Source: Planctomycetaceae bacterium (GTDB lineage: Bacteria > Planctomycetota > Phycisphaerae > Phycisphaerales > SM1A02). Taken from it: a stretch of DNA of 64,000 nucleotides. A program made the translations under genes and the position numbers. The stretch is from the NCBI GenBank assembly GCA_947490615.1, contig CANLHK010000006.1:62001-126000 (forward strand). The letters run 5' to 3'. Below are positions 19,021 to 27,598 of this stretch, piece by piece. A model generated the notes under the pieces. The model was given only the letters and a program-made list of their open reading frames with translations. It made no database searches and was not told where the DNA came from. Positions within the stretch are counted from its first letter, which is position 1. Every line of letters starts with the position of its first letter.

Positions 19021-19925
19021 GCCAACCACCGTTCCCGCATCGCGCGCGCCAACGCTCCAGGAGCTCCATCGCCAATGGTGTGGGTCTCGACGCGCACGAC
19101 GGGCATGACGCCCCAACTCGAGTTTGTGAGGAAGATCTCATCGGCGTCAAGGACATCCTCGATGCGCAGCGGCGTGCGCTCAACGGTGATGCCAGTGCCT
19201 TCTGCCCAGAGGATGATCGCTGCGCGCGTGCAACCAGGGAGGACCGGCGAAGGAGCCGCAGGGCCTGACGCGCCATCGTGCACCGCGAGGTCTTCCTCGC
19301 CACGCGCCAACGGAACTCGAAGACGACCGTCCTTGGCGAGAAACACACTCGACACGCTTCCGCCCGCGAGATGGTTCTTCGTGGTGAACCAAAGCGACTC
19401 CGCACAACCCGCGGCACCCGCGCGCTGCAAGGCTGCGATGCGTGGCCAGTAGGCGAGCGTCTTGTGCGAAGCAAACTGATCGTGCTCGTTCACCCGATCG
19501 TGCGCGATGCTCACGCCGACACCCTGCGCAAAGAGCTCATCGGGATAGCGCGTCGGTGGCTGAACATGGATGGCGATTGTCGGTTGCGGCTGCGGCGGTT
19601 GAGGCGACGCTGCGTTGGCGCCCGCGAAGGGTTTTCCCATGTCGCCTGCCGTGAGCGTGATGCGAATGCGCGCGTCGCTGAGCGCGTTGGTGTCGAGGCA
19701 GAGTTGCACAGCCTCCGCAAGTGGCTCGATGCGCAGCGGATCAAACAAGCGCAACGCGCGCGCACTTGTTGCGAGCCGTTCAAGATGTGCCTCAAGACGC
19801 AGCACCGCACCGTCGCGCGCCAACATGGTTTCGAAGAGACCGATCCCGTGCTGGAAACCTGCATCAAAGAAGCCGACCTTCGCCTCAGCGACCTCGACGA
19901 AGCTGCCGTTGATCCACGCCTTCAC
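19017..19925 (-). CDS. Class IV aminotransferase-family protein
   Basis: The 302-residue PLP fold-type IV enzyme is of the branched-chain aminotransferase / 4-amino-4-deoxychorismate lyase family. The start GSFVEVAEAKVGFFDAGFQHGIGLFETM is the family's N-terminal domain; K155 in ASHKTLAYW is the expected PLP lysine; and EIFLTNSSWGVMPV is the C-terminal phosphate-binding loop. The glutamate usually found in the -EGS.SN.F- motif, which contacts the PLP ring nitrogen, is replaced by glycine (LAGGSVSSVFLA), so the reaction may differ. It sits in a tight operon between two small membrane proteins, joined at both ends by ATGA overlaps. I cannot decide between ilvE-like and pabC-like function. Confidence 0.78.
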   Translation of the reverse strand: MKAWINGSFVEVAEAKVGFFDAGFQHGIGLFETMLARDGAVLRLEAHLERLATSARALRLFDPLRIEPLAEAVQLCLDTNALSDARIRITLTAGDMGKPFAGANAASPQPPQPQPTIAIHVQPPTRYPDELFAQGVGVSIAHDRVNEHDQFASHKTLAYWPRIAALQRAGAAGCAESLWFTTKNHLAGGSVSSVFLAKDGRLRVPLARGEEDLAVHDGASGPAAPSPVLPGCTRAAIILWAEGTGITVERTPLRIEDVLDADEIFLTNSSWGVMPVVRVETHTIGDGAPGALARAMRERWLA

Positions 19926-20380
19926 GGTGTCGCCGCTCCGTTGCTCGGGGCGAGGGCGCCCTGCGTTGGCGAGACCCGCGACACACCGACCAATTCAGGA
20001 GGCCCTGCGAGGATGGAGATCGAAAGTCCCACGCCTTCGCCGTTGGGCGCGCGCACGACGACCGATTGAATGTGTGAGAGTCCCGCGGCGGGATCGGCCG
20101 GACCAGTGAGCTCAAAGGTGAGCCTGCCGCCCGACGCGTCGCGCACGCTCTTTGGCGCGACCGACACGAAGACCTGTTCGAGGACTGGATCAATCGCGCT
20201 CGGGAGTGGGCGACCTGCGCGGACTTCCTCCATCACTTCGCGCGCGAACGACTCGTACTCTTGGCGCGTCGCGGGCTTGGTCAGCGTGAGTTGGCCACGC
20301 GAGTAGAAGTAGACCATTGCGGCGACGCTGAGCGTGAGCAACGGGTACGCGAGTTTGCGTCGGTAGAGTGAGGAGCGCAC
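19922..20380 (-). CDS. Membrane-anchored protein, first gene of aminotransferase operon
   Basis: The 152-residue protein has one N-terminal membrane helix (KLAYPLLTLSVAAMVYFYSR) and a soluble domain with beta-strand character (GRLTFELTG, IQSVVVRAPNGEGVGLSI). No known domain is recognised. I place the start at the GTG at 20380 because a TACACT hexamer lies 10 bases upstream and because an ATG at 20428 would run into the divergent gene. Its stop overlaps the aminotransferase start by ATGA. Confidence 0.6.
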   Translation of the reverse strand: MRSSLYRRKLAYPLLTLSVAAMVYFYSRGQLTLTKPATRQEYESFAREVMEEVRAGRPLPSAIDPVLEQVFVSVAPKSVRDASGGRLTFELTGPADPAAGLSHIQSVVVRAPNGEGVGLSISILAGPPELVGVSRVSPTQGALAPSNGAATP

Positions 20381-20418
20381 GAAGGGGCGCAGTGTACGGT
20401 CGGGTATGCTTGAACACC

Positions 20419-21117
20419 ATGCACGCACACTGCTGCGCCTCCTGCGGAAAACCGCTCGGACCCGCCTCGCGCACCTATGCGCGAGCGCTGTCGATGTGGG
20501 TGGCGACCTGCCCGCGCTGCGGCTTTGCGGTGCGGTGGAATCCGCGCGGCGCGCGTGAGCCCTGGCGGACTTGGCAGCGCATCGATGTGTTGAATCGCCG
20601 ACTCGGCGTGGCTGCGCTTTCCGCGCTGCTCGCTGCCCTCTTCTGTTTCCTGCTCACGGGGTTCGTCGTCGACCAGGGAAGTCGCTTCGACAACTATGCA
20701 TCGCTGAACAACACTGGCCGCACCAATCTGCTGGCGAGCTACCTGGTGTTTTCCATTCTCGCGACACTCGCCATGGCCACTTGCATCGCGACGATTTCTT
20801 ACCGAAAGTTCGCGGTGTGCGTGGCGTGCGCCGCAGGCTGCATCCTGCTCTGCATGACGCCCGTGGCCACGGTCGGGCTCTTTGTGTTCGCCGACTCTCA
20901 CGCATCGTGGACACGCACATTCGGCGCGCTGATGGAGTACCGATTTCCTTCTGCGCGATGTCTCGCGGCTCTTGCGGTCGTTCCGATCGTCGCGCTCATC
21001 ATCGCAGCGCTTCTCACAGCGGCCCGCCACTGGATCGGCGTGTTCGTCAAGCGGCGCTTTCGATCGATGCACGCGTTTCATTCGCACACCGCCTCTCGAC
21101 CAGCGACCCTTGCATGA
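20419..21117 (+). CDS. Zinc-ribbon membrane protein A
   Basis: The 232-residue protein has an N-terminal zinc ribbon with two cysteine pairs (CCASCGKPLG and CPRCGF) followed by four to five membrane helices between about 55 and 225. TATGCT lies 8 bases before the ATG and no Shine-Dalgarno is present. The stop overlaps the start of a second gene with the same layout (ATGA). Proteins with a cytoplasmic zinc ribbon and several helices are common but uncharacterised in planctomycetes; no function can be assigned. Confidence 0.65.
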   Translation: MHAHCCASCGKPLGPASRTYARALSMWVATCPRCGFAVRWNPRGAREPWRTWQRIDVLNRRLGVAALSALLAALFCFLLTGFVVDQGSRFDNYASLNNTGRTNLLASYLVFSILATLAMATCIATISYRKFAVCVACAAGCILLCMTPVATVGLFVFADSHASWTRTFGALMEYRFPSARCLAALAVVPIVALIIAALLTAARHWIGVFVKRRFRSMHAFHSHTASRPATLA

Positions 21118-21992
21118 CCAGCGAAGCACCGACGCCCATTCCCTCACGCGAGACCCTCGCAGGCGACCGACTCTGCATGCGATGCCTGCATCCGCTGGTG
21201 GGCCGCGCGATTGAACGCGATCCGCAGACGGGGCTCCTCTTCGTTCGTTGCGGTGAGTGCGCCACCGCGAGTGCGCTCTTTGAGTATCCGACTGCAGCAC
21301 CCTGGATCAACCGACTGAAGGCGGTCGCTGCGTCGATCCTGACCGTGCTCACGCTGGCGGTCTTTGCGGCGATTGCTGGCGTGACTGGTGGCGCCTCGGC
21401 GATCATCGGCGAGTACCTCACGGACCAGACGGCGACGGCACTCATGCGTCTCCACGAGAGCACGCAGGTCGGGTCAGTCGACGAATCCATCGTCGGATTC
21501 AACCCTTGGTTTCCCGCCGATCAGGAATATCTTGCGTCGCCGCTGGGCGCGGCAGCGCTGAAGAGTGCGCCGTTCAGTTTCGAAGTGGTGCTCGCGTACA
21601 TCATGACCGTGGGCCTGGCGTCGGTGATCGTGACTCCGTTCGCGCTCGTCGTCGGCATCGCGTTCTCGCGTCACGCGCCGTCTCGGCGCGCGTTCCTGAG
21701 CGTGGTGCCTGTGCTGGTTGGAACGGTGCTGGCGTTCATGGTCTCGCTCTTGAACTCCGCCGCGGCAGCGAGCAAGATCGGCATGCAGACTTGGCTCGAT
21801 TTCGCCACGGTGCACTACACGGGGAAGTTCGTGGTCGCGGCGGCGCTTTGGATGCTGGTGTATGTGTCGATGGTCGCGATGGTGGCGCCTTCGTGCGCTG
21901 CCCTCTTGGCGCGCGTGGTACTTCCCGCGCGTGATCGCCGCCTCGTGGCGTGGCTGTGGGAGTGGCGCGGCAAGCCCGTTCCAAAGAACTGA
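21114..21992 (+). CDS. Zinc-ribbon membrane protein B, likely paralogue of A
   Basis: The 292-residue protein repeats the layout of its upstream neighbour: an N-terminal ribbon with CMRC and RCGEC pairs (about 21-50), then four hydrophobic helices (about 75-100, 160-190, 200-220, 240-265) and a basic C-terminus. The ATGA overlap with the preceding gene implies coupled expression. The shared architecture suggests an old tandem duplication and a possible heteromeric complex. Its function is unknown. Confidence 0.65.
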   Translation: MTSEAPTPIPSRETLAGDRLCMRCLHPLVGRAIERDPQTGLLFVRCGECATASALFEYPTAAPWINRLKAVAASILTVLTLAVFAAIAGVTGGASAIIGEYLTDQTATALMRLHESTQVGSVDESIVGFNPWFPADQEYLASPLGAAALKSAPFSFEVVLAYIMTVGLASVIVTPFALVVGIAFSRHAPSRRAFLSVVPVLVGTVLAFMVSLLNSAAAASKIGMQTWLDFATVHYTGKFVVAAALWMLVYVSMVAMVAPSCAALLARVVLPARDRRLVAWLWEWRGKPVPKN

Positions 21993-22070
21993 TCGCCGCT
22001 TCAGCGCGACACGGGCGTTCTGCGCGCACACGCGCGATCCTGATATTCTTCGCGCCCTTTCCCGCTCGCT

Positions 22071-24119
22071 ATGTCGCTCGTCACGCTTTCCAATCTCTGC
22101 TTCGGACACGGCACGCGCATCCTCTTGGATGGCGTGACTGGTTCGATTCATGAAGGTGAACGGATCGGACTGGTCGGTCGCAACGGTTGCGGAAAGAGCA
22201 CGCTCTTCAAACTCATCGCAGGCACGCTGAAACCTGATGATGGCGAAGTGCAGATCGCACGCAGCGTGCGCATCGGATACCTCGAACAGGACCCGAAACT
22301 CCCAGCCGACAAGACGCTTCGCGGCGCGGCGGCTGAGGCCTTCGCGACCATCGACCAACTCAAGCAAGAGCTCGAGGGTGTCTACGAGCGCATGGGCACC
22401 GCAGAGCCCGAGGAGCTCGAGAAGCTCATGGATCGCCAGCACTCGCTCGATGGTGCGATTGAAGCTGCGGGCGGTTACGAAGTCGATCACAAGATCGAGG
22501 CAGCACTACACGGGCTTGGCTTCACCGACGAGGATTTCGAACTTCCCGTCGCGACGCTTTCGGGCGGGCAGAAGGCGCGACTTGGACTCGCACGGCTGCT
22601 GCTCTCGAATCCCGACTTGCTCTTGCTTGACGAACCGACGAACCACCTTGACATCGAAGGCCGCCGTTGGCTCGAAGACTTTCTCGCCGACGAGTTCAGC
22701 GGGAGCGTGGTGCTGATCTCCCACGATCGCTGGTTGCTTGACCGCGTCGTCACGCGCATCATCGAAATCGATCGCGGCACGCTTCACGAGTATCCAGGGA
22801 ATTACGCAGCCTTCCGTTCGCAGCGCGTCGAACGCATGCTCGCCTTGGAGCGCGTCCACGGAAAGCAGCAGGATCGGATTCGCCAGGAGCAGGCGTTCAT
22901 CGATCGATACCGCGCTGGACAACGCGCCAAGCAAGCGCGCGGCCGGGAGACGCGACTCGAACGCTTCAAGGAAGGCTCACTCGTCGAGAAACACGCAGAA
23001 CTCGGCGTGATGAACCTCGATCTCCCTGAGCCTCCGTCGATGGGCGACTTCGCGTTTGTCGCCGAAGGCATTTCGAAGTCGTTCGATGATCGTGTCTGCT
23101 TTCGCAATCTCTCGCTCTCGGCGCGCCCAGGTGAGCGCATCGGCATCATTGGACCCAACGGCGCAGGCAAGACGACGCTGGTGCGCGCGCTCCTCGGTGA
23201 TCTTGAGACTGACGCAGGCTCAGGCGAAATCAAGCGATCCCCCCGCCTCTCGATTGGTTGGTTTCGCCAATCGCATGATCACATCGACCGGAAGCTCGTC
23301 GCGTGGGAGTTCCTGCAGAACACCATCCGATCGCTCGAGGGTTCGCCGCGCGCGAGTGAACAAGAAGCGCGCAATCTCGCGGGCGCCTTCCTCTTTACTG
23401 GTGAAGAGCAGGACAAGGCGGTCGGCGATCTCTCGGGTGGTGAGCGCGGACGGCTCGTTCTCGCGTCGCTGCTTGCCAGCGCCAAGAACATGCTCATTCT
23501 CGACGAGCCCACAAACCATCTCGACATTCCCAGCGCCGAGCGCCTCGAAGAAGCGCTGCAGAAGTTTGGCGGTGTCGACAAGAATCGCGTCGGCGGCAAA
23601 GGTGGACTCGGTGGCGTACTGCTGCTGATCTCGCACGATCGCGCGCTCCTTGATGATGTCTGCGACAAGTTGGTCATCCTCGACGGCGAGGGAAACACGC
23701 GAGTGTTCGAGGGTTCCTACCGCGAGTGGGAAGCCAAGCAGAAGGCCGAGCGCGCCGAAGCCGCCGCGCGAAACAAGAAGCCGCCAGCCAAAGCTGCGTC
23801 GAGCGCCAAACAGAGCAGCACCGCCCCTGTTACTCCCGTGCAGAAGCAGGCTCGCGTTCCTGCAGCACCGTCCACCGCGCATGCACGGACCACGGCTCCT
23901 TCCGTCAAGGTCAAGAACCGGTTCTCAAGTCTGCCACTCGAGAAACTCGAAGCGCGCATCGCAGACATCGGCCGCGAGTTCAGCAAGCTCGATGCGGAGT
24001 TCGGCGATCCCAAGATCGCTTCGGACAAGTCCAAGTCAGCGAAGCTCGTCGCGCGACGCGCGGAGCTTCAGAAGGAACAAGCTGAACTCGAGGAAGAGTG
24101 GCTTCGCAAGAGCGGATGA
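22071..24119 (+). CDS. ABC-F family ATPase
   Basis: This 682-residue soluble protein has two ABC nucleotide-binding domains and no membrane part. Walker A motifs are GRNGCGKST (about 36-44) and GPNGAGKTT (about 362-370). The signatures are LSGGQKARLGLARLL and LSGGERGRLVLASLL, each with a Walker B (LLLLDEPTNHLD, MLILDEPTNHLD). The interdomain linker is long and basic (about 250-320). The C-terminal 130 residues form a lysine/alanine-rich linker and a coiled coil, as in Uup. ABC-F proteins act on ribosomes, resolving stalls or protecting against antibiotics. TATTCT at 22044-22049 may be its -10 element. Confidence 0.9.
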   Translation: MSLVTLSNLCFGHGTRILLDGVTGSIHEGERIGLVGRNGCGKSTLFKLIAGTLKPDDGEVQIARSVRIGYLEQDPKLPADKTLRGAAAEAFATIDQLKQELEGVYERMGTAEPEELEKLMDRQHSLDGAIEAAGGYEVDHKIEAALHGLGFTDEDFELPVATLSGGQKARLGLARLLLSNPDLLLLDEPTNHLDIEGRRWLEDFLADEFSGSVVLISHDRWLLDRVVTRIIEIDRGTLHEYPGNYAAFRSQRVERMLALERVHGKQQDRIRQEQAFIDRYRAGQRAKQARGRETRLERFKEGSLVEKHAELGVMNLDLPEPPSMGDFAFVAEGISKSFDDRVCFRNLSLSARPGERIGIIGPNGAGKTTLVRALLGDLETDAGSGEIKRSPRLSIGWFRQSHDHIDRKLVAWEFLQNTIRSLEGSPRASEQEARNLAGAFLFTGEEQDKAVGDLSGGERGRLVLASLLASAKNMLILDEPTNHLDIPSAERLEEALQKFGGVDKNRVGGKGGLGGVLLLISHDRALLDDVCDKLVILDGEGNTRVFEGSYREWEAKQKAERAEAAARNKKPPAKAASSAKQSSTAPVTPVQKQARVPAAPSTAHARTTAPSVKVKNRFSSLPLEKLEARIADIGREFSKLDAEFGDPKIASDKSKSAKLVARRAELQKEQAELEEEWLRKSG

Positions 24120-24218
24120 GCTGGCTCAGGGCCGCTCGAAGCCGCAGTTGAGGAGCGCATCAATGCACAAGGCGTCAGACCAGATCCTCTTCTTCGCGCA
24201 GAGTGTGCAAGTGCGCGC

Positions 24219-25100
24219 TTAGATCTGGATCGTCAGCGTCTGCTCACCGACGCGCAGTTGCATCGGCCCACCATGCGAAGGCACTGGGCATTGCATCCTG
24301 AAGCCACGAGTCTCGACGACGGTCGAGCCGATCACCACGCGCGCGGCGTCGGACCCCGTCGCAAGACTCACGGGAGCTCCCGGAGCGCAACCGCCGAGCC
24401 CGAAGATGTACATGCTCTTGGAATCCGCAGCGAGATAGGCGTGGACATGATGGGCCTTGGCAGGTGCCGCGGCGATCTGCGCAGCCGTGAGGTCGCCGAT
24501 ATAGACATCAAGCGCGCGCGCCGTGGCGAAGTCAAAGTCGAGGCCGAGCGTTTCTTCCGCAAGCCTCTGCAGTTCCTGCTCGGTCATGCGCTGGTCGACA
24601 AAGGCCATCAAGCTGTGTGACACCCGACGCTGCTCGATGTGGAAGTACAGCGTGACAGCCAGCGCCGCAAAGAGGAACAGCGCGGCGGCCCGCCACAGGT
24701 GCTGCGTCGGGAGCCGCTCAAGCGCGGAGCGCTCAAGAATCTCGCGAACGATCTGATCGCGCGACTCGCGGTCCAACGCTTCGGGCGCGGTGGCGCGCTG
24801 CGCACGACTTGGGCCGATGACGGCGATTGGCGCGATCGCGCCCGCCTGCGTCTCGATCGCCGCAGCGACCCGCGCCAGCGTCCACAGTCGAAGCGACGCT
24901 GGAGGTTGGTCATCGCTCAGAAGCAAGCGATCGGCCGCGACACGATCTTGCAGCGCGCGGATCTCAGCCTGGACGCTTGGCGGCGCCGCGAGAAAGCCAC
25001 GCTCGAACCGCGCCGACTCGACCTCGTCGAGCAGGCCCAAGGCATCAACAAGCGCCAGTTCAAGCAGCTCGTCGCGGGGGATGGAATTCAAATCGTTCAT
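24219..25100 (-). CDS. Anti-sigma factor-like membrane protein
   Basis: The protein of about 293 residues has an N-terminal cytosolic domain beginning NSIPRDELLELALVDALGLLDE, very like the sigma-binding domain of RskA-type anti-sigma factors. One membrane helix follows (LWRAAALFLFAALAVTLYF, about 138-156), then an extracytoplasmic beta-rich domain of about 135 residues. An ECF sigma factor gene lies upstream on the same strand, though 706 bases away. RskA-type proteins hold the sigma at the membrane until proteolysis releases it; an RseP-type protease gene exists at 38818. An upstream GTG at 25154 is an alternative start; I prefer the ATG because the family usually starts a few residues before the ELLELA motif. 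Confidence 0.68.
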   Translation of the reverse strand: MNDLNSIPRDELLELALVDALGLLDEVESARFERGFLAAPPSVQAEIRALQDRVAADRLLLSDDQPPASLRLWTLARVAAAIETQAGAIAPIAVIGPSRAQRATAPEALDRESRDQIVREILERSALERLPTQHLWRAAALFLFAALAVTLYFHIEQRRVSHSLMAFVDQRMTEQELQRLAEETLGLDFDFATARALDVYIGDLTAAQIAAAPAKAHHVHAYLAADSKSMYIFGLGGCAPGAPVSLATGSDAARVVIGSTVVETRGFRMQCPVPSHGGPMQLRVGEQTLTIQI

Positions 25101-25806
25101 TCTGGCGCCGTCTCGATCTACTCTCCGCGCAAACTCGCGCAGCGTCACTGACACCTCTACCGACCTCGACCACTTGACTCCTCAACAACTGACTCTCCGA
25201 GCCCCAAGGCCTCTCGGTTGCATCGCGATTGCCTCCCCCACGAAACATGGGGTGAACGGCAATGCGCACTTCCATACGGGAAATCCCGTCATCCTTGCAC
25301 GAGGAAATCCAACACTTCTGTCTTGGAATTGTCTCTGTCGCTCTCGTTTCCGACGCAGCTCGCCTAGAAGCCGCCGACTCTCCCTGTTGCGCCGACGAGG
25401 GAATTGGTGCGTTGTACGCCAATCCTCGACGACCAACGCGCACATGGCGGAAATCCCGCCATCTCGTCAACCGCATGCATCGGGTTTTCTCATCGCTGCG
25501 CGCGAGCGGCGTCCTCATTGGCTGCCGACGGCGCTCCTCCGAGCTGCTTCGTGCGATCCTGGGCGCCCATGCGCTGGAAGACCGCCCTCGATCTGGCTCA
25601 CTCGACGCACCAGGACGGCGCGACGGTGACTGACTCGCAGGCTCCCTACGCAAGGCTGCAAACGGCGGATGCACAGGGCGTTCGGGATCTGCGATTGCTC
25701 TGAAGATCGTGATGCGGGGGTCCAGGGCCAGGGTGGAGCTGGGTTGGAAGCGGCTCAAGGGCGACTGCATCGCGAGCAAGCCCCCTGCCTGGGGACCCCT
25801 CCGCCG
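25101..25806. other. 706-base region without a supportable gene, three small hairpins
   Basis: The space between the sigma factor stop and the anti-sigma start holds only open frames without domain character. It contains three short inverted repeats: CCCCA/TGGGG at 25236-25252, ACGGG-AAAT-CCCGT at 25276-25289 and ATGGCGG-AAATC-CCGCCAT at 25444-25462. The last two share an AAAT loop start. They may be regulatory, or remnants of decayed sequence. Confidence 0.5.
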
Positions 25807-26397
25807 TCAACCCCTCGCCTCGCCGCCGCCTTCGAGTTCGCGAAGTTTGGTGAGGCCGCGGCTGAGAGCACTCTTGACGGTTCCGAGCGGCGCGTCGAGT
25901 TGGACGGCAATCTCCCGAAGCGTGAAACCTTGGAGGTACGACCGCTCGATCACGATCCGCTGAAGCTCTGGCAGGCGCTGCAGTCCGCGTCGAAGCCGCT
26001 CGCGGCTCTCGGACGCCTCTTCACCAGTCGTCGGACGCTCGTCGTGCGGCGCGATCGGACCGCCACCCTCGAGGCGTGAGTCATCGATACCGGTTCGCTC
26101 CGGCCGTGCCGACTGGCGGCGCAGGCGGTCGATCAGGTGCCGACGGGTAATGAGCATGACCCAGGTGACGAGCTTGGCCCGAGCGGGGTCGTAGCGGTCC
26201 GCGGTCTGCCAGAGTCGCACAAACACTTCCTGGACAGCATCTTCTGTCTCGGCGCGGGTCCGAAGCACTTGCCGCGACGCCTGGAAGACCAGCGCCCCGA
26301 AGCGGCTGTAGAGCTCCTCAATCGCAGTCTCGTCATCGACGGCGACGCGCTGCATGAGCTCCCAATCTGTGCGCTCTTGAGACTCCATCCAGTGCAT
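25807..26397 (-). CDS. ECF-type RNA polymerase sigma factor
   Basis: The 196-residue sigma-70-family factor has region 2 (about 25-95: AIEELYSRFGALVFQASRQV, DAVQEVFVRLWQTADRYDP, LITRRHLIDRLRRQ) and region 4 (about 135-185: LPELQRIVIERSYLQGFTLREIA, LGTVKSALSRGLTKLRE). Regions 1 and 3 are missing, as in ECF factors. The sequence is like the SigK group, which pairs with RskA-type anti-sigma factors. I use the ATG at 26397 (GAGGAA about 9 bases upstream); longer in-frame starts add unrelated residues. The start lies in a direct repeat (TGGAATGCAC twice). The divergent gene is a pseudopilin-like protein. Confidence 0.85.
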   Translation of the reverse strand: MHWMESQERTDWELMQRVAVDDETAIEELYSRFGALVFQASRQVLRTRAETEDAVQEVFVRLWQTADRYDPARAKLVTWVMLITRRHLIDRLRRQSARPERTGIDDSRLEGGGPIAPHDERPTTGEEASESRERLRRGLQRLPELQRIVIERSYLQGFTLREIAVQLDAPLGTVKSALSRGLTKLRELEGGGEARG

Positions 26398-26709
26398 TCC
26401 AGTGCATTCCTCGAAACGCTTGAGGCTCTCGGGCTGTGGCGAACTTGGCCATAGTCCCCGCCGTTTCGCGGCGATCTCCAACTCTCTCACTTCAGTCGGC
26501 TCAGCGCGCGGGGGCGCGAGAACTTCGTCACGGGAGTCCTGATGCAAAGCGGGCGAACTCCTGAGCACACGCTACCTCACTTGCAGCGCAATTCCAAGAC
26601 TTGTGCTTTCCTTACCGAAGAGAAGGAGTATCTTCGCAGCAACTTCACTCGACTCGACTGCCTCGTGCAGAGGGTCTGGCGTGCGGTGCGGAGCCCCCTC
26701 GAGGATTGC
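26398..26709. other. Divergent intergenic region
   Basis: 312 bases between the ECF sigma factor and the pseudopilin-like gene. It must hold both promoters, and one may be recognised by the ECF factor itself, but I see no convincing pair of boxes and no gene. Confidence 0.4.
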
Positions 26710-27540
26710 ATGGCGCGACCAAGCAACCAATCGCGGCAAGAAACCCGACCCGACTCGACGCGCAGCGCGCGTGCGATGCGAAGCGTTGGGTATCGGTCCT
26801 CCTGCAGTTCCCGCGTCAGCGTCGCTCTTCGCGGCGGCTTCACGCTCGTCGAGTTTCTCGTGGTCATCTCGATCGTCGTGCTGCTCACGGGCATATTGAT
26901 GCCGTCACTCGCTCGCGCCCGAGAGGCCGCCGACAGAATGCGATGTGCGAGCAATCTCCGCCAAGTTGGTGGCGCGCTCGTTGACTACCTCGGCGATTAC
27001 AACGACAAACTTCCGCGGCTTGCCGCGGCCGACGGCGAAGCGCGGAAGTACTCCGAGGGCATGACGCTGACCAAGGCCGATGGCCAGGAGGCCGACGGGC
27101 TCGGACGGCTCCTGCGGTGCGCCAACGGCGGAGGCTACCTCGCCGACGCACGCCTGCTCTATTGCCCGTGCCACCGGGGTGAGCATCCATTTGAACGCTA
27201 TGCATCACAAATCAGCGGCGCGACATTCGACAGTGAGGCGGGCACTCCCGCCTACGGCAACTACCAGTTCCGAAGCCATCTCGATCCGCGCAACGATTCG
27301 CCGATCCTGAACCCAATGCATGCAAACCGCGTGCTCGTAGTGGATGGCATGCGCACCCAACGCGACTTCAATCATGTCAAAGGTACGAACCGACTCTTCG
27401 GTGACGGCCATGTCGATTGGCGCGCCGATGTGGACGGCAAGATTCTCAACAGCCTGCCGATCGAGCAGCTCTTCGTGGAGCCCCCGAATGTCTACAAAGA
27501 GGTTTGGCGGAAGCTCGACGAAGGCGACATGATTCACTGA
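26710..27540 (+). CDS. Pseudopilin-like secreted protein (prepilin N-terminus, H-X9-DG type)
   Basis: The 276-residue protein has a basic leader of about 43 residues, then the prepilin cleavage and helix motif GFTLVEFLVVISIVVLLTGI and the typical LARAREAADRMRCASNLRQVG continuation. Near the C-terminus it carries FGDGHVDWRADVDG, the DG motif characteristic of the large family of planctomycete pseudopilin-like proteins. Such proteins are processed by prepilin peptidase and are thought to form type II secretion-like or surface structures. The ATG at 26710 has GAGG about 6 bases upstream. It is a single gene with no secretion machinery next to it. Confidence 0.85.
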   Translation: MARPSNQSRQETRPDSTRSARAMRSVGYRSSCSSRVSVALRGGFTLVEFLVVISIVVLLTGILMPSLARAREAADRMRCASNLRQVGGALVDYLGDYNDKLPRLAAADGEARKYSEGMTLTKADGQEADGLGRLLRCANGGGYLADARLLYCPCHRGEHPFERYASQISGATFDSEAGTPAYGNYQFRSHLDPRNDSPILNPMHANRVLVVDGMRTQRDFNHVKGTNRLFGDGHVDWRADVDGKILNSLPIEQLFVEPPNVYKEVWRKLDEGDMIH

Positions 27541-27598
27541 GCACCTCGACGCGCCTCATGCGTGCGTCGGCGCTCAGATCCACTCCATTGATTTCGTG

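Noticed and set aside
18284-19474. 396-residue minus-strand open frame
   Set aside because: Shadow frame across the exported protein, small membrane protein and aminotransferase genes, which have clear features in other frames.
25060-25779. 239-residue minus-strand open frame in the sigma/anti-sigma gap
   Set aside because: Low-complexity Arg/Ser/Pro composition, overlaps the anti-sigma start, no hydrophobic core pattern or ribosome binding site.
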